Below are positions 37,201-46,350 of a DNA stretch of 64,000 nt, in pieces; positions within the stretch are counted from its first letter, which is position 1, and each line of letters starts with the position of its first letter. A model generated the notes under the pieces. That model did not search any database. It saw nothing but the letters and a program-made list of their open reading frames with translations, and was not told where the DNA came from. This DNA is from Taenia hydatigena (Eukaryota > Platyhelminthes > Cestoda > Cyclophyllidea > Taeniidae). The stretch is from positions 758,287 through 822,286 of the forward strand of contig JADWOT020000009.1 of the NCBI GenBank assembly GCA_036345935.2, written 5' to 3'. The position numbers and the translations under genes were made by a program.

Positions 37201-37333
37201 CCAGGTATCTCTACTTCACCCAACACCGTCCTTGTTGCAAGTTTCACCTAGTGAACCACCTCCACGTCCACGTAGAAGACCGCCAGCTTCACTGCCAAAG
37301 TCTGACATTTTCCACAATGAGCCAGAAGCCTAG
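30832..37333 (+). CDS. CCDC148: CCDC148 orthologue, coiled-coil domain-containing protein
   Basis: Nine exons: 30832-31205, 31311-31441, 31478-31685, 31720-31906 (or -31864), 31933-32139, 32220-32360, 32614-32853, 33676-33726, 36998-37333. Together they give about 610-624 residues; human CCDC148 has 591. Residues match human CCDC148 as I know it in order: 'KVQRWRKEKAELEDLE' (human 'KVRQWRAHQEEVARLE'), the Glu/Arg-rich helix 'EQLRLEELRRVF', 'DPFRVFANT' (human 'DPVRMMSDT'), and the C-terminal 'RTRLSTALFEAGLLNTNYA' (human 'RLRFELALREAGLHRTLYA'). Charged heptad-like segments predict long coiled coils; no signal peptide or membrane segment is seen. Function is essentially uncharacterised. The last intron holds the left arm of palindrome 1. 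The start ATG at 30832 lies just after an acceptor-like TTGTTAG, so a 5' untranslated exon may lie upstream. Confidence 0.9.
31311..31441 (+). CDS. CCDC148: CCDC148 gene, exon 2
   Basis: Acceptor ACTTTTCTAG. It encodes 'LEIKKSLQSNQNLRASLRD' and ends CCACCA|GTAATT in phase 1. A 36-base intron follows; because 36 is a multiple of three, the frame reads through it without a stop. Confidence 0.82.
31478..31685 (+). CDS. CCDC148: CCDC148 gene, exon 3
   Basis: It begins after CATTTCAG and encodes 'WQWDTHDEKFRADLLSEFVH'. It ends TTA|GTAAAT in phase 2. The donor choice was fixed by frame; the upstream GA|GTACTT would break it. Confidence 0.8.
31720..31906 (+). CDS. CCDC148: CCDC148 gene, exon 4
   Basis: It follows a 34-base intron and encodes 'GLNEWKMEDFHLVEFLWDVY' and 'RRRNCIDLLKRFPSL' (human 'RTLYLDMLQRYFPHK'). 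Its end is uncertain. A perfect GTAAGT at 31907 would leave a 26-base intron. A GCAAGT at 31865 would leave a 68-base GC-AG intron and a protein closer in length to human. Confidence 0.75.
31933..32139 (+). CDS. CCDC148: CCDC148 gene, exon 5
   Basis: Acceptor GTAAGCAG, phase 0. It encodes 'LEDAVLAWTRARQDLADRI' and ends 'CQQLTEK' immediately before GCTAGT. No GT donor gives a continuing frame, and the human alignment joins LTEK directly to VQRW, so this is best read as a GC-AG intron. Confidence 0.8.
32220..32360 (+). CDS. CCDC148: CCDC148 gene, exon 6
   Basis: 47 codons in phase 0 from 'VQRWRKEKAELEDLEF' to 'TIKAK'|GTATGA. Strongly charged coiled-coil sequence. It falls below the length usually kept as a stand-alone open frame but is needed for continuity. 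Confidence 0.85.
32614..32853 (+). CDS. CCDC148: CCDC148 gene, exon 7
   Basis: 80 codons, acceptor AAACTCCAG, donor AAG|GTAAAT, phase 0 both sides. It carries the Glu/Arg-rich helix 'EQLRLEELRRVFDRQRH' and 'RRAEAIETRLEAIRVK' (human 'RARRLEALRKQV'). Confidence 0.88.
33676..33726 (+). CDS. CCDC148: CCDC148 gene, exon 8 (51 bases)
   Basis: A 17-codon exon between TTATTTCAG and GAG|GTAAGA, encoding 'VRPEVPDDPFRVFANTE'. The 'DPFRVF' motif aligns with human 'DPVRMM', just before the C-terminal domain. Confidence 0.85.
34842..34894. repeat. Nested short palindrome inside palindrome 1 arm
   Basis: CTAGGTTAGC at 34842-34851 pairs with GCTAACCTAG at 34885-34894, and between them lies the perfect 12-base palindrome CAGACTAGTCTG at 34862-34873. 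The same structure is mirrored at about 50987-51039 in the right arm. It could form a cruciform or hairpin; its function is unknown. Confidence 0.75.
36507..36532. repeat. (ACG)n trinucleotide microsatellite, mirrored at 49251-49276
   Basis: An imperfect ACG/ATG run in the left arm of palindrome 1, with its complementary CGT run in the right arm. Lengths agree between the arms. Confidence 0.8.
36998..37333 (+). CDS. CCDC148: CCDC148 gene, last exon
   Basis: It begins after TCTTTTAG in phase 0 with 'AWRHRLQASAPL' and contains 'TFTEAQLLRDYRTRLS' and 'ALFEAGLLNTNYARNLL', which match the human C-terminus. It stops at TAG 37331-37333. It is separated from exon 8 by a 3,271-base intron made almost entirely of the palindrome 1 left arm. 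Confidence 0.88.
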   Translation, partial: AWRHRLQASAPLKADAEPQNFLKFPSTTDKPITTFTEAQLLRDYRTRLSTALFEAGLLNTNYARNLLAQVSLLHPTPSLLQVSPSEPPPRPRRRPPASLPKSDIFHNEPEA

Positions 37334-38703
37334 AAAGCCATCTTAATTGCTTGCTTATCTATCGACTCAAAGAATACGAGGGAAAGTTGTCTCCATACTA
37401 ACTGGTCTCCACTGCGGTGTTGAGAATAAGTTTACAAAGCCCCAGCGAAAAGGAATAGGACTTTGAAAGTTCTGATTCAGTAATGGATTTATGCCACACA
37501 ATCTTAAGATACTGTGGAGGCTTTGGCGATATTTAAAATGAGAGTAAGGTTTGCATTTAAATGTGCGGCCAAGAGTGTTTCGGGACTTGTAGATTTATGC
37601 AGCAGCAAGATTTTTTGTCGCTTTGTGCATACAAAGATATTGACGCAAAAGTATAAAGGAATTCAAATAGTTTTAAAATCTAGGACGCAAAATGTCAATC
37701 GTTCGAGCTCTTCTTAGACGCGTCCAACCACTGATCAAAACCTGCAGCAGCGTAACAAAAGAAATAGTCAAGCAGCTTATGAGGTGTCGTTTAACGAGGC
37801 TGCCTTTGTAGTACTCTGTTTGTTAGAAGTGCTAGTTTCTGTCAAGGTTACAGGGGTGGCCGTATTGTCCTAGCTGCGTGGGCTGGCCCGCGGGCCATGC
37901 CGGCAGCTTTTTTCCCTCTGTCCGGTGAATATATATATTCTACCCTAGCATTCCGCCTTCTTTTGCCTTCAAGGGAACCTCGGGACGCTACAGCCCTTAT
38001 TTCAGAAAGGAACAGGAAGCGATGCAAATAGCAAGATTTGTTGCAATTTGAGGGCAAATGCGTCCCTTTAGCGTTTTAATCGCCTTTATAGCGCAACGCG
38101 TAGTTCACGTGTATAAGTTAAGTATTTAAACTGGAAAAAGCTTTTCAAGTTCTGTGTTCTTAGGTATATCAACTTATTGCATTTTGCAGAGTCATCTTGT
38201 ACATCTTGTGAATCCTTGTTACTAAGCTTCATGCATTAATAAATTAGAATTATTGTTGTAAAGAGAATTCACTCTCTTTGCTAAAATTGATCTCTATTAT
38301 GTTAAACGCATATTCATAATTTTAGAATTTACTAAATGAATTCGACCTTGAGAACTTATTGTTTATAATTACCGGCCAATTAGAAATCAGTACTTTTATT
38401 ACCAGGTGGTAAATCTCTGCCGCACTCGGATACGCGGTGTGCATGTTCCTCGATCAAGATTAATTCAAGTAAAGCATATTTAAAAATCAATCGCTCTTAA
38501 TTGCTTGAAGCTGTTTCAACTTTATTTGTTAGTCATTTGCTAGATTGTGCAAATAACCATTCTCCTTTAATAATTACACTCGTCGTTATGAGCTCGAAAG
38601 CATTTTTGTTAACGCTTGTCGGCCAAAAGTAACTTAACTCATTACATTGATTGTAGTTGAGAATGTAGTTTACAGGGGACTGTGCGTATTTTTAGACCGC
38701 TAA
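37334..38703. other. Intergenic region between CCDC148 and the BEN gene
   Basis: AT-rich DNA with no supported coding sequence. AATAAA occurs at about 38240, rather far from the CCDC148 stop. The BEN gene promoter and 5' untranslated region are expected in the right half. Confidence 0.6.
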
Positions 38704-39516
38704 ATGGAACCTATAACGGAAACACAAAATGCAAATGAGACTTCTGCTAGTAGCTTGGGTCTTGGAGCTGCTCTCGCAGTGGCCTATGACTTGACAGAAG
38801 ACCCTAATTTCTCCCAGCCCAGCTACGTTCATCCCGAAACCACCAGTGTGCCTCTAGCCTCCGTGGCTCCCCAATCCGGAGTTATAGTTCTTTCAAAAAA
38901 TCCCTATTATCCTGCTTTCCCTGCCCAGTCCCAACCTGTCCGATATCACGCCGGTGATCCCTACTGGGCCGTTTCTGGCTGTCCACAACTATCACAGCAG
39001 CATCAACAGCAACAAATTCCTGTGACTTCTGCAGCTGCTCTTCCGATGACAGCCTACCTCAATCCCATCCCCGTCTCATCGCCTACTAGCTGTCCTCGTG
39101 GCTCGGAAAATGGATCCTTTTTCCTTCAATCTGTTCCCCATCCTCCTTCCACCGCTACCCTGGCACCTTCAACGGCTGATCCCACCGGCTATGTGGACGG
39201 CGGCCCGGCTAGTGAGTCCACAATGTCTACGGATTCAATGCTATCGGTGCGCTCGGACACTATTTCTACCTATCCACCCACTTCAGAGATGGGTTACACA
39301 ATAAAAACTGTCTCCCAGGCCTCTGTTATGCCCAGCATCGGTCATCACGGCGGCGGCGGCGTTGCTAGCACCAGCAGCTTAAACAACAGCACTACTTCTT
39401 CCGCCTCAAACGGTCGACGACATGAAGACCAGAGGCAGGCGGCTGTTCCCTCCTCTGGTTCGGATGACGGATTGTATGAATTATCAGAGGAGGATGTCAA
39501 GGAGATTGATGACATG
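38704..39516 (+). CDS. BEN protein gene, exon 1 (disordered N-terminus)
   Basis: 271 codons from an ATG preceded in frame by TAA, ending GACATG|GTAAAA in phase 0. The frame continues 13 codons to TGA at 39556-39558, so an unspliced 284-residue product is the alternative reading. Confidence 0.75.
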
Positions 39517-42500
39517 GTAAAACATATGTTCTACTCTCAGGAAGTTTATCAATTTTGAGGAAATTAGCGGGTTTCGCTATGTCTACCACCATATTGATCT
39601 ACTGGACTTGTAAATGAGCTCCTCACTTCTCTCTTGTTTAGTCTGTTTAATCCACTGTTTGCACGCACTCACACGCACACACACACACATAGTTGAAGTG
39701 ACGTCATTCCCTTGTGCACACTTTTGTAGCGGTGGTTTGATTTGTGATTGATTTGAAGGACGGAGAACACTTTTGTTACTTTTACGTTAGTTTCCTTTCC
39801 ATTTGCACAATCTACTGTCTGATCTTATTTGTCCGATACACTTTTGGATAGTACTACTAACTACCGCAAAATTATCGTTGTCCAATTTGCCCAATTTATC
39901 AGCGCTTTGGTGGAATTCAATTCCTCAACTTTGTCTACTTGTTTTGAACCCTTCGACATTTGCGTGCTTTCAACTGTTCTTCCTTAGCTCATTGGCATAC
40001 GCATACTGCATCTTTCTTTTTTTGCCAATCTTCTTTTCTCTATCGGTAAATCTAGAAGCCAAGGGACTTAAGAATTGAAGGATTCAATGAAAGAATGAAG
40101 ACGAAAAGGCAATCAGAAGAGCAAATGATCTGATTATGCCTTCTCCTAGGTGGCATTAGTCGTAACACCCCGTACACCATTAAAATTGATTGAATCACTT
40201 CTCAGTGGAAAAGAGCAAAATGCGAAAAGTTTGTTGCTATTGGTGTTGATGTGTGCAACTCAGTTTATGCGCGTTGTCATGACTACAGTGCCGAAGTTGC
40301 AAATGCTAATTAGCACCCAACCAAACGCATTGATTATGGGTGACCACAAGTTGAATAGTGTCTTCGGTCTTCAAGTTTATGCCTAACTTCCTTTTCTGCC
40401 TTCTTCCTTTCTTGCTCCTTTCTTCCTCTCGAGGGCTTATTACGGCTTCTCTCCTTTTTCATTCTCTGTGGGGTTCTATACACCTGAAGTGAGGCTCTAT
40501 CTCATCATGACAGAAAAGACCAAGTCCTGTCTTTCATTTCGCTTGTTTTCCTACATTCAGATGTACACATAGTCCCGGTCCTCTTTTTTCTTCTCTTTTT
40601 TATTTCTATTCCCGTCTCTGTACATTGCTAGCATCTTTCGTCTGCTTATCTGTTGGCTTTGGATTGAGAATGAAGGGGCAGTGGGTTTTTCATATTATGT
40701 TAGCGTCTTGAAATCACGGGATTCTTTCGTTATGCCTATGACGCCAAATCAATGACCAATTTCCCTTCTAAAAACTGACGAGGAATTTTAACAACTTTTT
40801 TATTTTTGTTGGGTGTAACTGACTCATCGTTTGTTCAGTCAACAATCGATTGTTGACTGCTTCTTTTGGCTGAAGATCTCTTTTGCCTTAACTCTGATAC
40901 GTTTTCCCACTCTGAGCATGGTGGATCGATTGATAATCGACCTGAATTGCCAATTCCTTTCATGTCAAAGTAGAGAATGTTCGAAATACTTTATTGACTT
41001 GGCTTGGATTGCCTCATAGTTTGAAGTCATCTGGGTCAGAACGAAGGCAAGCCGATTGTATCGATGGTGAGGAAACCTGGCGACCAGTTGGATTAAAAGA
41101 TTTTCCTTATTTTGCTTCCATGTGAGCGTTTGACTGTGGCATTCACTATGCTAAAATTGTCTGCCGTGCTAATTGCTTGGCCTTTTGCATCATACTCCTG
41201 GTCTCTGGCACCAAGGGCATGGTCATCCCTCCATCCATTCACTGACCCACCTAATCATCTGGTAACCAACACCTTCCTTGCTGTGATCTTGTCATGGCAC
41301 TTAGTTGCATCGATTTTGTTGCGGCTATAATTTTTCCTGTTCGACTTATCTTTCCGTATTCTGTTTCGCCATGTTGCCAGTCTTGGCGCACTCGTACCTC
41401 ACCACCTGGCTTGGTCCATCAACTTGAAGACAATGACTTGTCAATTAGTCGTTTCCGTATCCGTGTAGTGCTAGGAAAAGCCTCGATTCTTCCTCCTCTT
41501 CCCTTCCAGAGTAGTTTTTCTCCCGTTAAAGCTTCAAAAGTTACTTCATGTGAAATTTCACCCTCTCCTCCAACCCTTCCCCCTCCCCCTGAAAATCAAG
41601 CTTTTTGATTGGATTATTTATGTCCCATATCGATAACAAATAGGATTGCTCCCTTCTAGAGTATAGCCCGGCACCAGTAGAACATTGTTTCTATGTGATC
41701 CGACTCTTTCAACTTTGTCCTTATCGCCGCCGCCCATAATTCAAGTCGCGGCAGATGGGTTCTAATGGCATATGGCCCCTGTCGAGGCTTGCTGCAGTTT
41801 TTGTAACCACCGAAATGTCAAAATGTGGGGAGTGGGAGAGAGGTGAGGTGGAGGAGGGTAAAAAGTGTGCTCAGCCGCTCGTAGAAGTTTATGCAGATAG
41901 AACTTTTCACCTTTCATTCAGTGTGTCGATATTTCCTCCTCCCTTTTTCTTTCAAAGATCCTCTAGAAAAGTGATATTCGCATCCGTCAACCGTTCTGGT
42001 CCACTTGTCCATAATTTAGGGCATGTGTCTGTCACTCCTCTAAATGAGAGGTCGAGGAGACCCCACCTGTGGAACGGCTGATGACGGCACCTCTGTTGGT
42101 TATCTTCTTTCGGTACTGTTAGTTCCTCCTTTTTAGGTTTATCGGAAGCAAAATTGCGAATTTCGCTTAATTGAATATTTTCCCTCATTGGTTTACCTAT
42201 TTATTGGTTGGCCGATCGATTGGCGCTCCGTTGCATCGATTGCTTATTATCTCCCAGTTGATGATTTGTCCTTGTTAAGCAAAGTGACATGAGACCCCGT
42301 TGAGGTGCCTTTGTTAAAGACATTTTGACCAAAAATACGCGAGTTTGATTAGTTCTCAGAGGGTTACACAAAATTTTATTAACCTTTAAACAGAGCCCTC
42401 CACTGCGAAAACATTTCCGCCTTTCTGGTTTATTTCTTTTGTTCACTGTTTCTGATTCATTTGAAGGAATTCGCGGCTAGTGGATTATTTTACTAGTCAT

Positions 42501-45500
42501 ATATCACTTAGTCCTCACTTTTTGGGGTATTTTTGTAAACTCATGACCATCTTTGCCTCCCTTTTATTTAAATTTTCGATTTTTTCAAGTTTGAACAGAC
42601 CGTCGACACTGGTTTGTACCATTCCCATCCAAACTGTTCGTGTTAAAGGCAGAAGAGTGATATTTTCCTTTCCAGCTCTAGCCTTTTCATTAAATATCTT
42701 TATTCCAAAACCCTCGATTTCTGTCGGTCTATTTCTGATTCATCCTTCCCCCCTCAATAACAAATTTATGTTGGTTTAAAACTAGCAGTAGTCCCGATTA
42801 ATTCGTCTGGAATTTCAAACTCTTCTCTTGGGGCCTCTAGAAGGTGCGTTCCAATAGCTTTGGCCTCACGATCAACACGTCCTCATTCTCACCATGGCTA
42901 CCAATCCGTTCGGTACCTGGAAAATATTTGTTGTAGGAGAAAACGCTTGTGAAATGTCAATGAAATTTAGTTTTGATGAGAAAATTGGGGCTTCATATGT
43001 GTGTGGCACGTTCTAATGCCTTTATCGTCTTGGATTTATTGTCTCGTAACCCAAAGGAAAGGAGTTTTTAAGCTGATCAAGTAATTGTATGGCACAAGTT
43101 TCCCTGCTCTTCTGATTGGAACCCCTTTGATAACATCCATCCTCCACTTTGTCCATTTCAGCTCACCCAAAATCCCCAGGTGACGTCCAGTCGACACTGG
43201 AAGTACTATGTCGAGACGAATGAGTGGACTCGAGCCACGTGCGCTCTAATGGCTTGCCTTTTTTCTCGTGATCAGATGGCCAATTCCACCGTGTTGGGCC
43301 GTGGTGGTTCCCAACGCGAACGTTTGCCCACAAACCTTGTCGCCTACGTTGTCAGTAAGTCGAAGAACGTGGGCCTTTTAAAGCCACACTCCATGGCCTT
43401 GAATGAGGGAGGGGTCCACATTTTACTTTACAGATGGGACAAGAGTAGCTTCCATTCTTGCTGCCACCCTCGATGCCGTTTTTCGGAACTCATCTCAGTA
43501 GCGTTTATCCACCAATCATTCAATCAGTTGGTGTAGCACAGAACGTTAACCATTTTGATTGGTTGAAAGGAGAAACTCTTCCTGAAATGCAAAATTTATG
43601 ACAGAAGCACCTAAAAACGTTACAAAGTGACTTGTTTAGTTGTAACATTGAAAGTCTCCAAATGAGGAGGCTTCCTTCTTTGCTAGGAATCACCTATTTT
43701 AATTGGTTGAAAGCAGCCAAACTTATTTTGGCGTTCCACATTTCAATACATATGGGGAAAAATTATTCTTTTTTAAATTGATTAATTTAATTTGCTACTT
43801 AGGAGAGGAAAATTGAAGCACTAAAAATAGTACATCTATTGTCAACCTCAATTCGAAAGACTTCTCAGATATTTATGCTTCGCACTGAAAATCGACCAAT
43901 TTGATTGGTTGTAAAATGCTGTCTTTCATTTTTACGTAATTAGAGCCCAACTTGGAGAACATGACGGCTCTTGTGTCACAACTTCTGATTAGCAAGCTCG
44001 AGAGGAAGGAAACTGGATCAGTGCTTAAATTTCATTCAAAAAGGGGTTTCAAATGCTTGATCTTTTGTATTGAGGACCGGCAATTCTGACTCCTTAAGCG
44101 AGGTTATCCCCCTTTTTTTATCAATGACCTTAGGAAGCAAAATAGAGTTTTCGGAGAGTTGAACAGTTTCAAAGGAAGAAACCTGCTCACTAGAATAGGA
44201 TTTCAATTCCGCATGATTTAAAGTGGATAGTGCCTTATTGATTCTCATTGTTATGGGGGAAAAGGAGACTCCCTTGTTGTTGTAATCCAGTAGGTCATTT
44301 AATGGATCAGTTAATTCACCCAAGATGTTATTAGGTCGATCTGACTGGTTTTCCTCTTCTGCCACATCATTTTCTGTCAATGGTTTGAGCTCTAAATTAT
44401 GGATGGAACTAAAACCCTCTGATTTTCTTACCTGATCTCAACGTCACAAATATGTGACGTTCAGGATGTGATAATTGTATATTGCGGTCTGATTGGTGAA
44501 TGGGTGCAGAATGCCCTATTGGCCATAAGCTAAATGTATTTTCCCGATGTTTGAACGTTGGTTAAAGTGACAGCAACATCTCAGTATCAAACCACCACGA
44601 AGCTAGACCACCACACACTTCAAAACGTCACATAGGTGCATCTCATCGTATGCTTTGCCCTTGGACAGTTGTTTCGGTCGCACTCCTTGGCTTAGAGTCG
44701 AAGATCAACCTCTTTAGTCCTAAATCTGGCACGAAACCGGATTGTCATCCAGGTTGATTCAGAAAGTGTCGAAGACGTCGCAGAAGAGAATGGATCTTGG
44801 TTCCTTCTGCAATCGTCTTGACGTCCACATGGCTCGTAGTCATGTTAGTTGTCAATTAAGCAACCAAACCTATTTAAAACACATGATTCTTTGAGTTGTT
44901 TCAGGTTTGCAGCGACTAAAAAATTGATTTAGCCGCCTAAAATATGCAGAAATCTTCTCCCTGAACCTCCCCGTTATTGGGATCTGGAAGCGTTTTCTTC
45001 CAGCTCAAGCAAACTTGTAGATCATCTAATCTGGTACAGTTATCGATGAGTCACCCGAGAGGCAATTTTTTCTCCAATTTAATGGCTGTAGGATAAATTC
45101 AACCGCGCGCACTAAGCAAAATTCGTTTTTCTTTCACGTTTGTTTCCAGGGCCTTGAAAGTAGATGGCCCACCACTTCTGCTTTGATTTTAAACCCCATC
45201 AATTGTTATACGGTACACGACCTGGGGCAACGGTTATCGCGAAGTTGCTATGGCAGCATACGGGATATATGTAAATCCAGGCTTTAGGCAAGAAAACCGG
45301 AGCGTCACACATACGCGACACCAGCAGCGAAAGTGATAGCCTGGCTATGTCGACTGTTTTCTCAAGAAGAGTCGTCCCTAGCATACTATCCTTCCTTTGG
45401 CAGCCAAAATGCGTCGTCGATTTAACAAATCAGCAGCAGCAGTTCGAGCCCGAATGGCCCAGAAATGCAAAGATGAGCGTCGCTTCGGTCGCGTTCTTCC

Positions 45501-45909
45501 CTCTGGCACGATTGCAACGAATTCCGATCGGTCGCACCCTAGTTCTTCCTCCACCACCTGCGCTGCCTCCTCCTCTTCCACAATCACCTCTTCCGCTTCC
45601 GCCGCCACATCCAGTAACAGCTCCAGACAGTCCGCACTGAATCGTCGTCGGAGTGCTGCTTATGCTGCTGCGAGTGCACCGTTAGCGAAGAATCCGCGAC
45701 TTTCGCTAGCTCCACAACCTCCGCCACCACCACCACTGCCGATGGCGTCAGTAACACCGACACAACTAGTTGCGACGCCACCTATGCTCACATCCCTTCC
45801 TTCAGAGGTGTACGCGCCGCCGTCAGCAGTCAACTCTGCGCCAGCAACAGCTTCTGTCGTTCACGATCCACCCGTTATTCTAGCCTCAGCGCCTGAGATG
45901 GCGAGCTGA
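38704..45909 (+). CDS. BEN domain-containing protein
   Basis: Three exons, 38704-39516, 43162-43354 and 45404-45909; the phases close to give 503 residues. Residues 1-271 are a disordered Ser/Pro/Thr/Gln-rich segment ending in an acidic stretch ('YELSEEDVKEIDDM'). Exons 2-3 carry a BEN domain (about residues 285-370): 'WTRATCALMACLFSRDQMAN', 'STVLGRGG', 'LPTNLVAYVV', then across the splice 'TKMRRRFN' and 'VRARMAQKCKDERRF'. The final Lys-Cys-(x)3-Arg-Arg pattern resembles the BEN end in BANP ('SIDSKCRTAWRRK'). BEN domains bind DNA and often act in transcriptional repression or chromatin organisation. The tail is Ala/Ser/Pro-rich. The start ATG directly follows an in-frame TAA. The exon 1-2 join rests on phase only. 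The gene lies between the arms of palindrome 1. I cannot assign it to a named BEN subfamily. Confidence 0.78.
43162..43354 (+). CDS. BEN protein gene, exon 2 (BEN domain, first part)
   Basis: It begins after TTGTCCATTTCAG in phase 0 and ends GTCA|GTAAGT in phase 1. It encodes the core 'ACLFSRDQMANSTVLGRGG' signature typical of BEN domains. Confidence 0.82.
44036..44437 (-). other. Antisense open frame within BEN gene intron 2, unknown
   Basis: A 133-codon stop-to-stop frame on the minus strand with balanced, non-repetitive composition ('NILGELTDPLNDLLDYNN', 'SYSSEQVSSFETVQLSE'). It has no ATG at its start. A CAG|GTAAGA and an acceptor-like TTTTAG lie near its 5' end. No homology is recognised; it could be an exon of an unseen gene or chance. 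Confidence 0.25.
45404..45909 (+). CDS. BEN protein gene, exon 3 (BEN domain end and tail)
   Basis: Acceptor CTTTGGCAG, entered in phase 1. It starts 'KMRRRFNKSAAAVRARMAQK', which completes the BEN domain with 'KCKDERRF', and continues as an Ala/Ser/Pro-rich tail to TGA at 45907-45909. An ATG at 45409 would also allow a stand-alone reading, but the domain fit favours splicing. Confidence 0.75.
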
Positions 45910-46344
45910 TCGACAGTGGGCACTCTCTTGCGTTTTTTTAGAAAGAGCGAAGAACAACTTCGGTGCTAACGGTTTCGTGTCTCTCGCCTCTCCCACCTCT
46001 CTTCCATCCCCGCCACCACCGCATTGCTTTCAACTACACCGTCCAGTTGTCTTCCTTTGGCACCAGTACAACCAGCAGCAGCAGCAGCGGGGACAGCTTG
46101 GTTGAATTTATCACCCTGTCAGTCTGTGGATAGTAAGCGGGATCTCTAAAGCAACCGGCGTTATTGCACATTCCTTTGCACAAAATCTGTCTCCTTTTGA
46201 AGATAATGATGGTAGGAACATGCTTCTCCTTTCTTCTTCCCTCCCCGTCCTCCTCTTCCTCCACCCACTCCTCCCTCTCGGCCGCCTTTTTTACTGTTTG
46301 AGTGTTTTTAATATCCCGTATTTCACAGTAACGAAGATAAAGTG

Positions 46345-46350
46345 AATAAA
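46345..46350 (+). promoter_or_regulatory. AATAAA polyadenylation signal, probably of the BEN gene
   Basis: A canonical hexamer about 435 bases after the BEN gene stop, on the same strand; a pyrimidine-rich stretch follows. This is a reasonable mRNA 3' end but is unverified. Confidence 0.5.
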
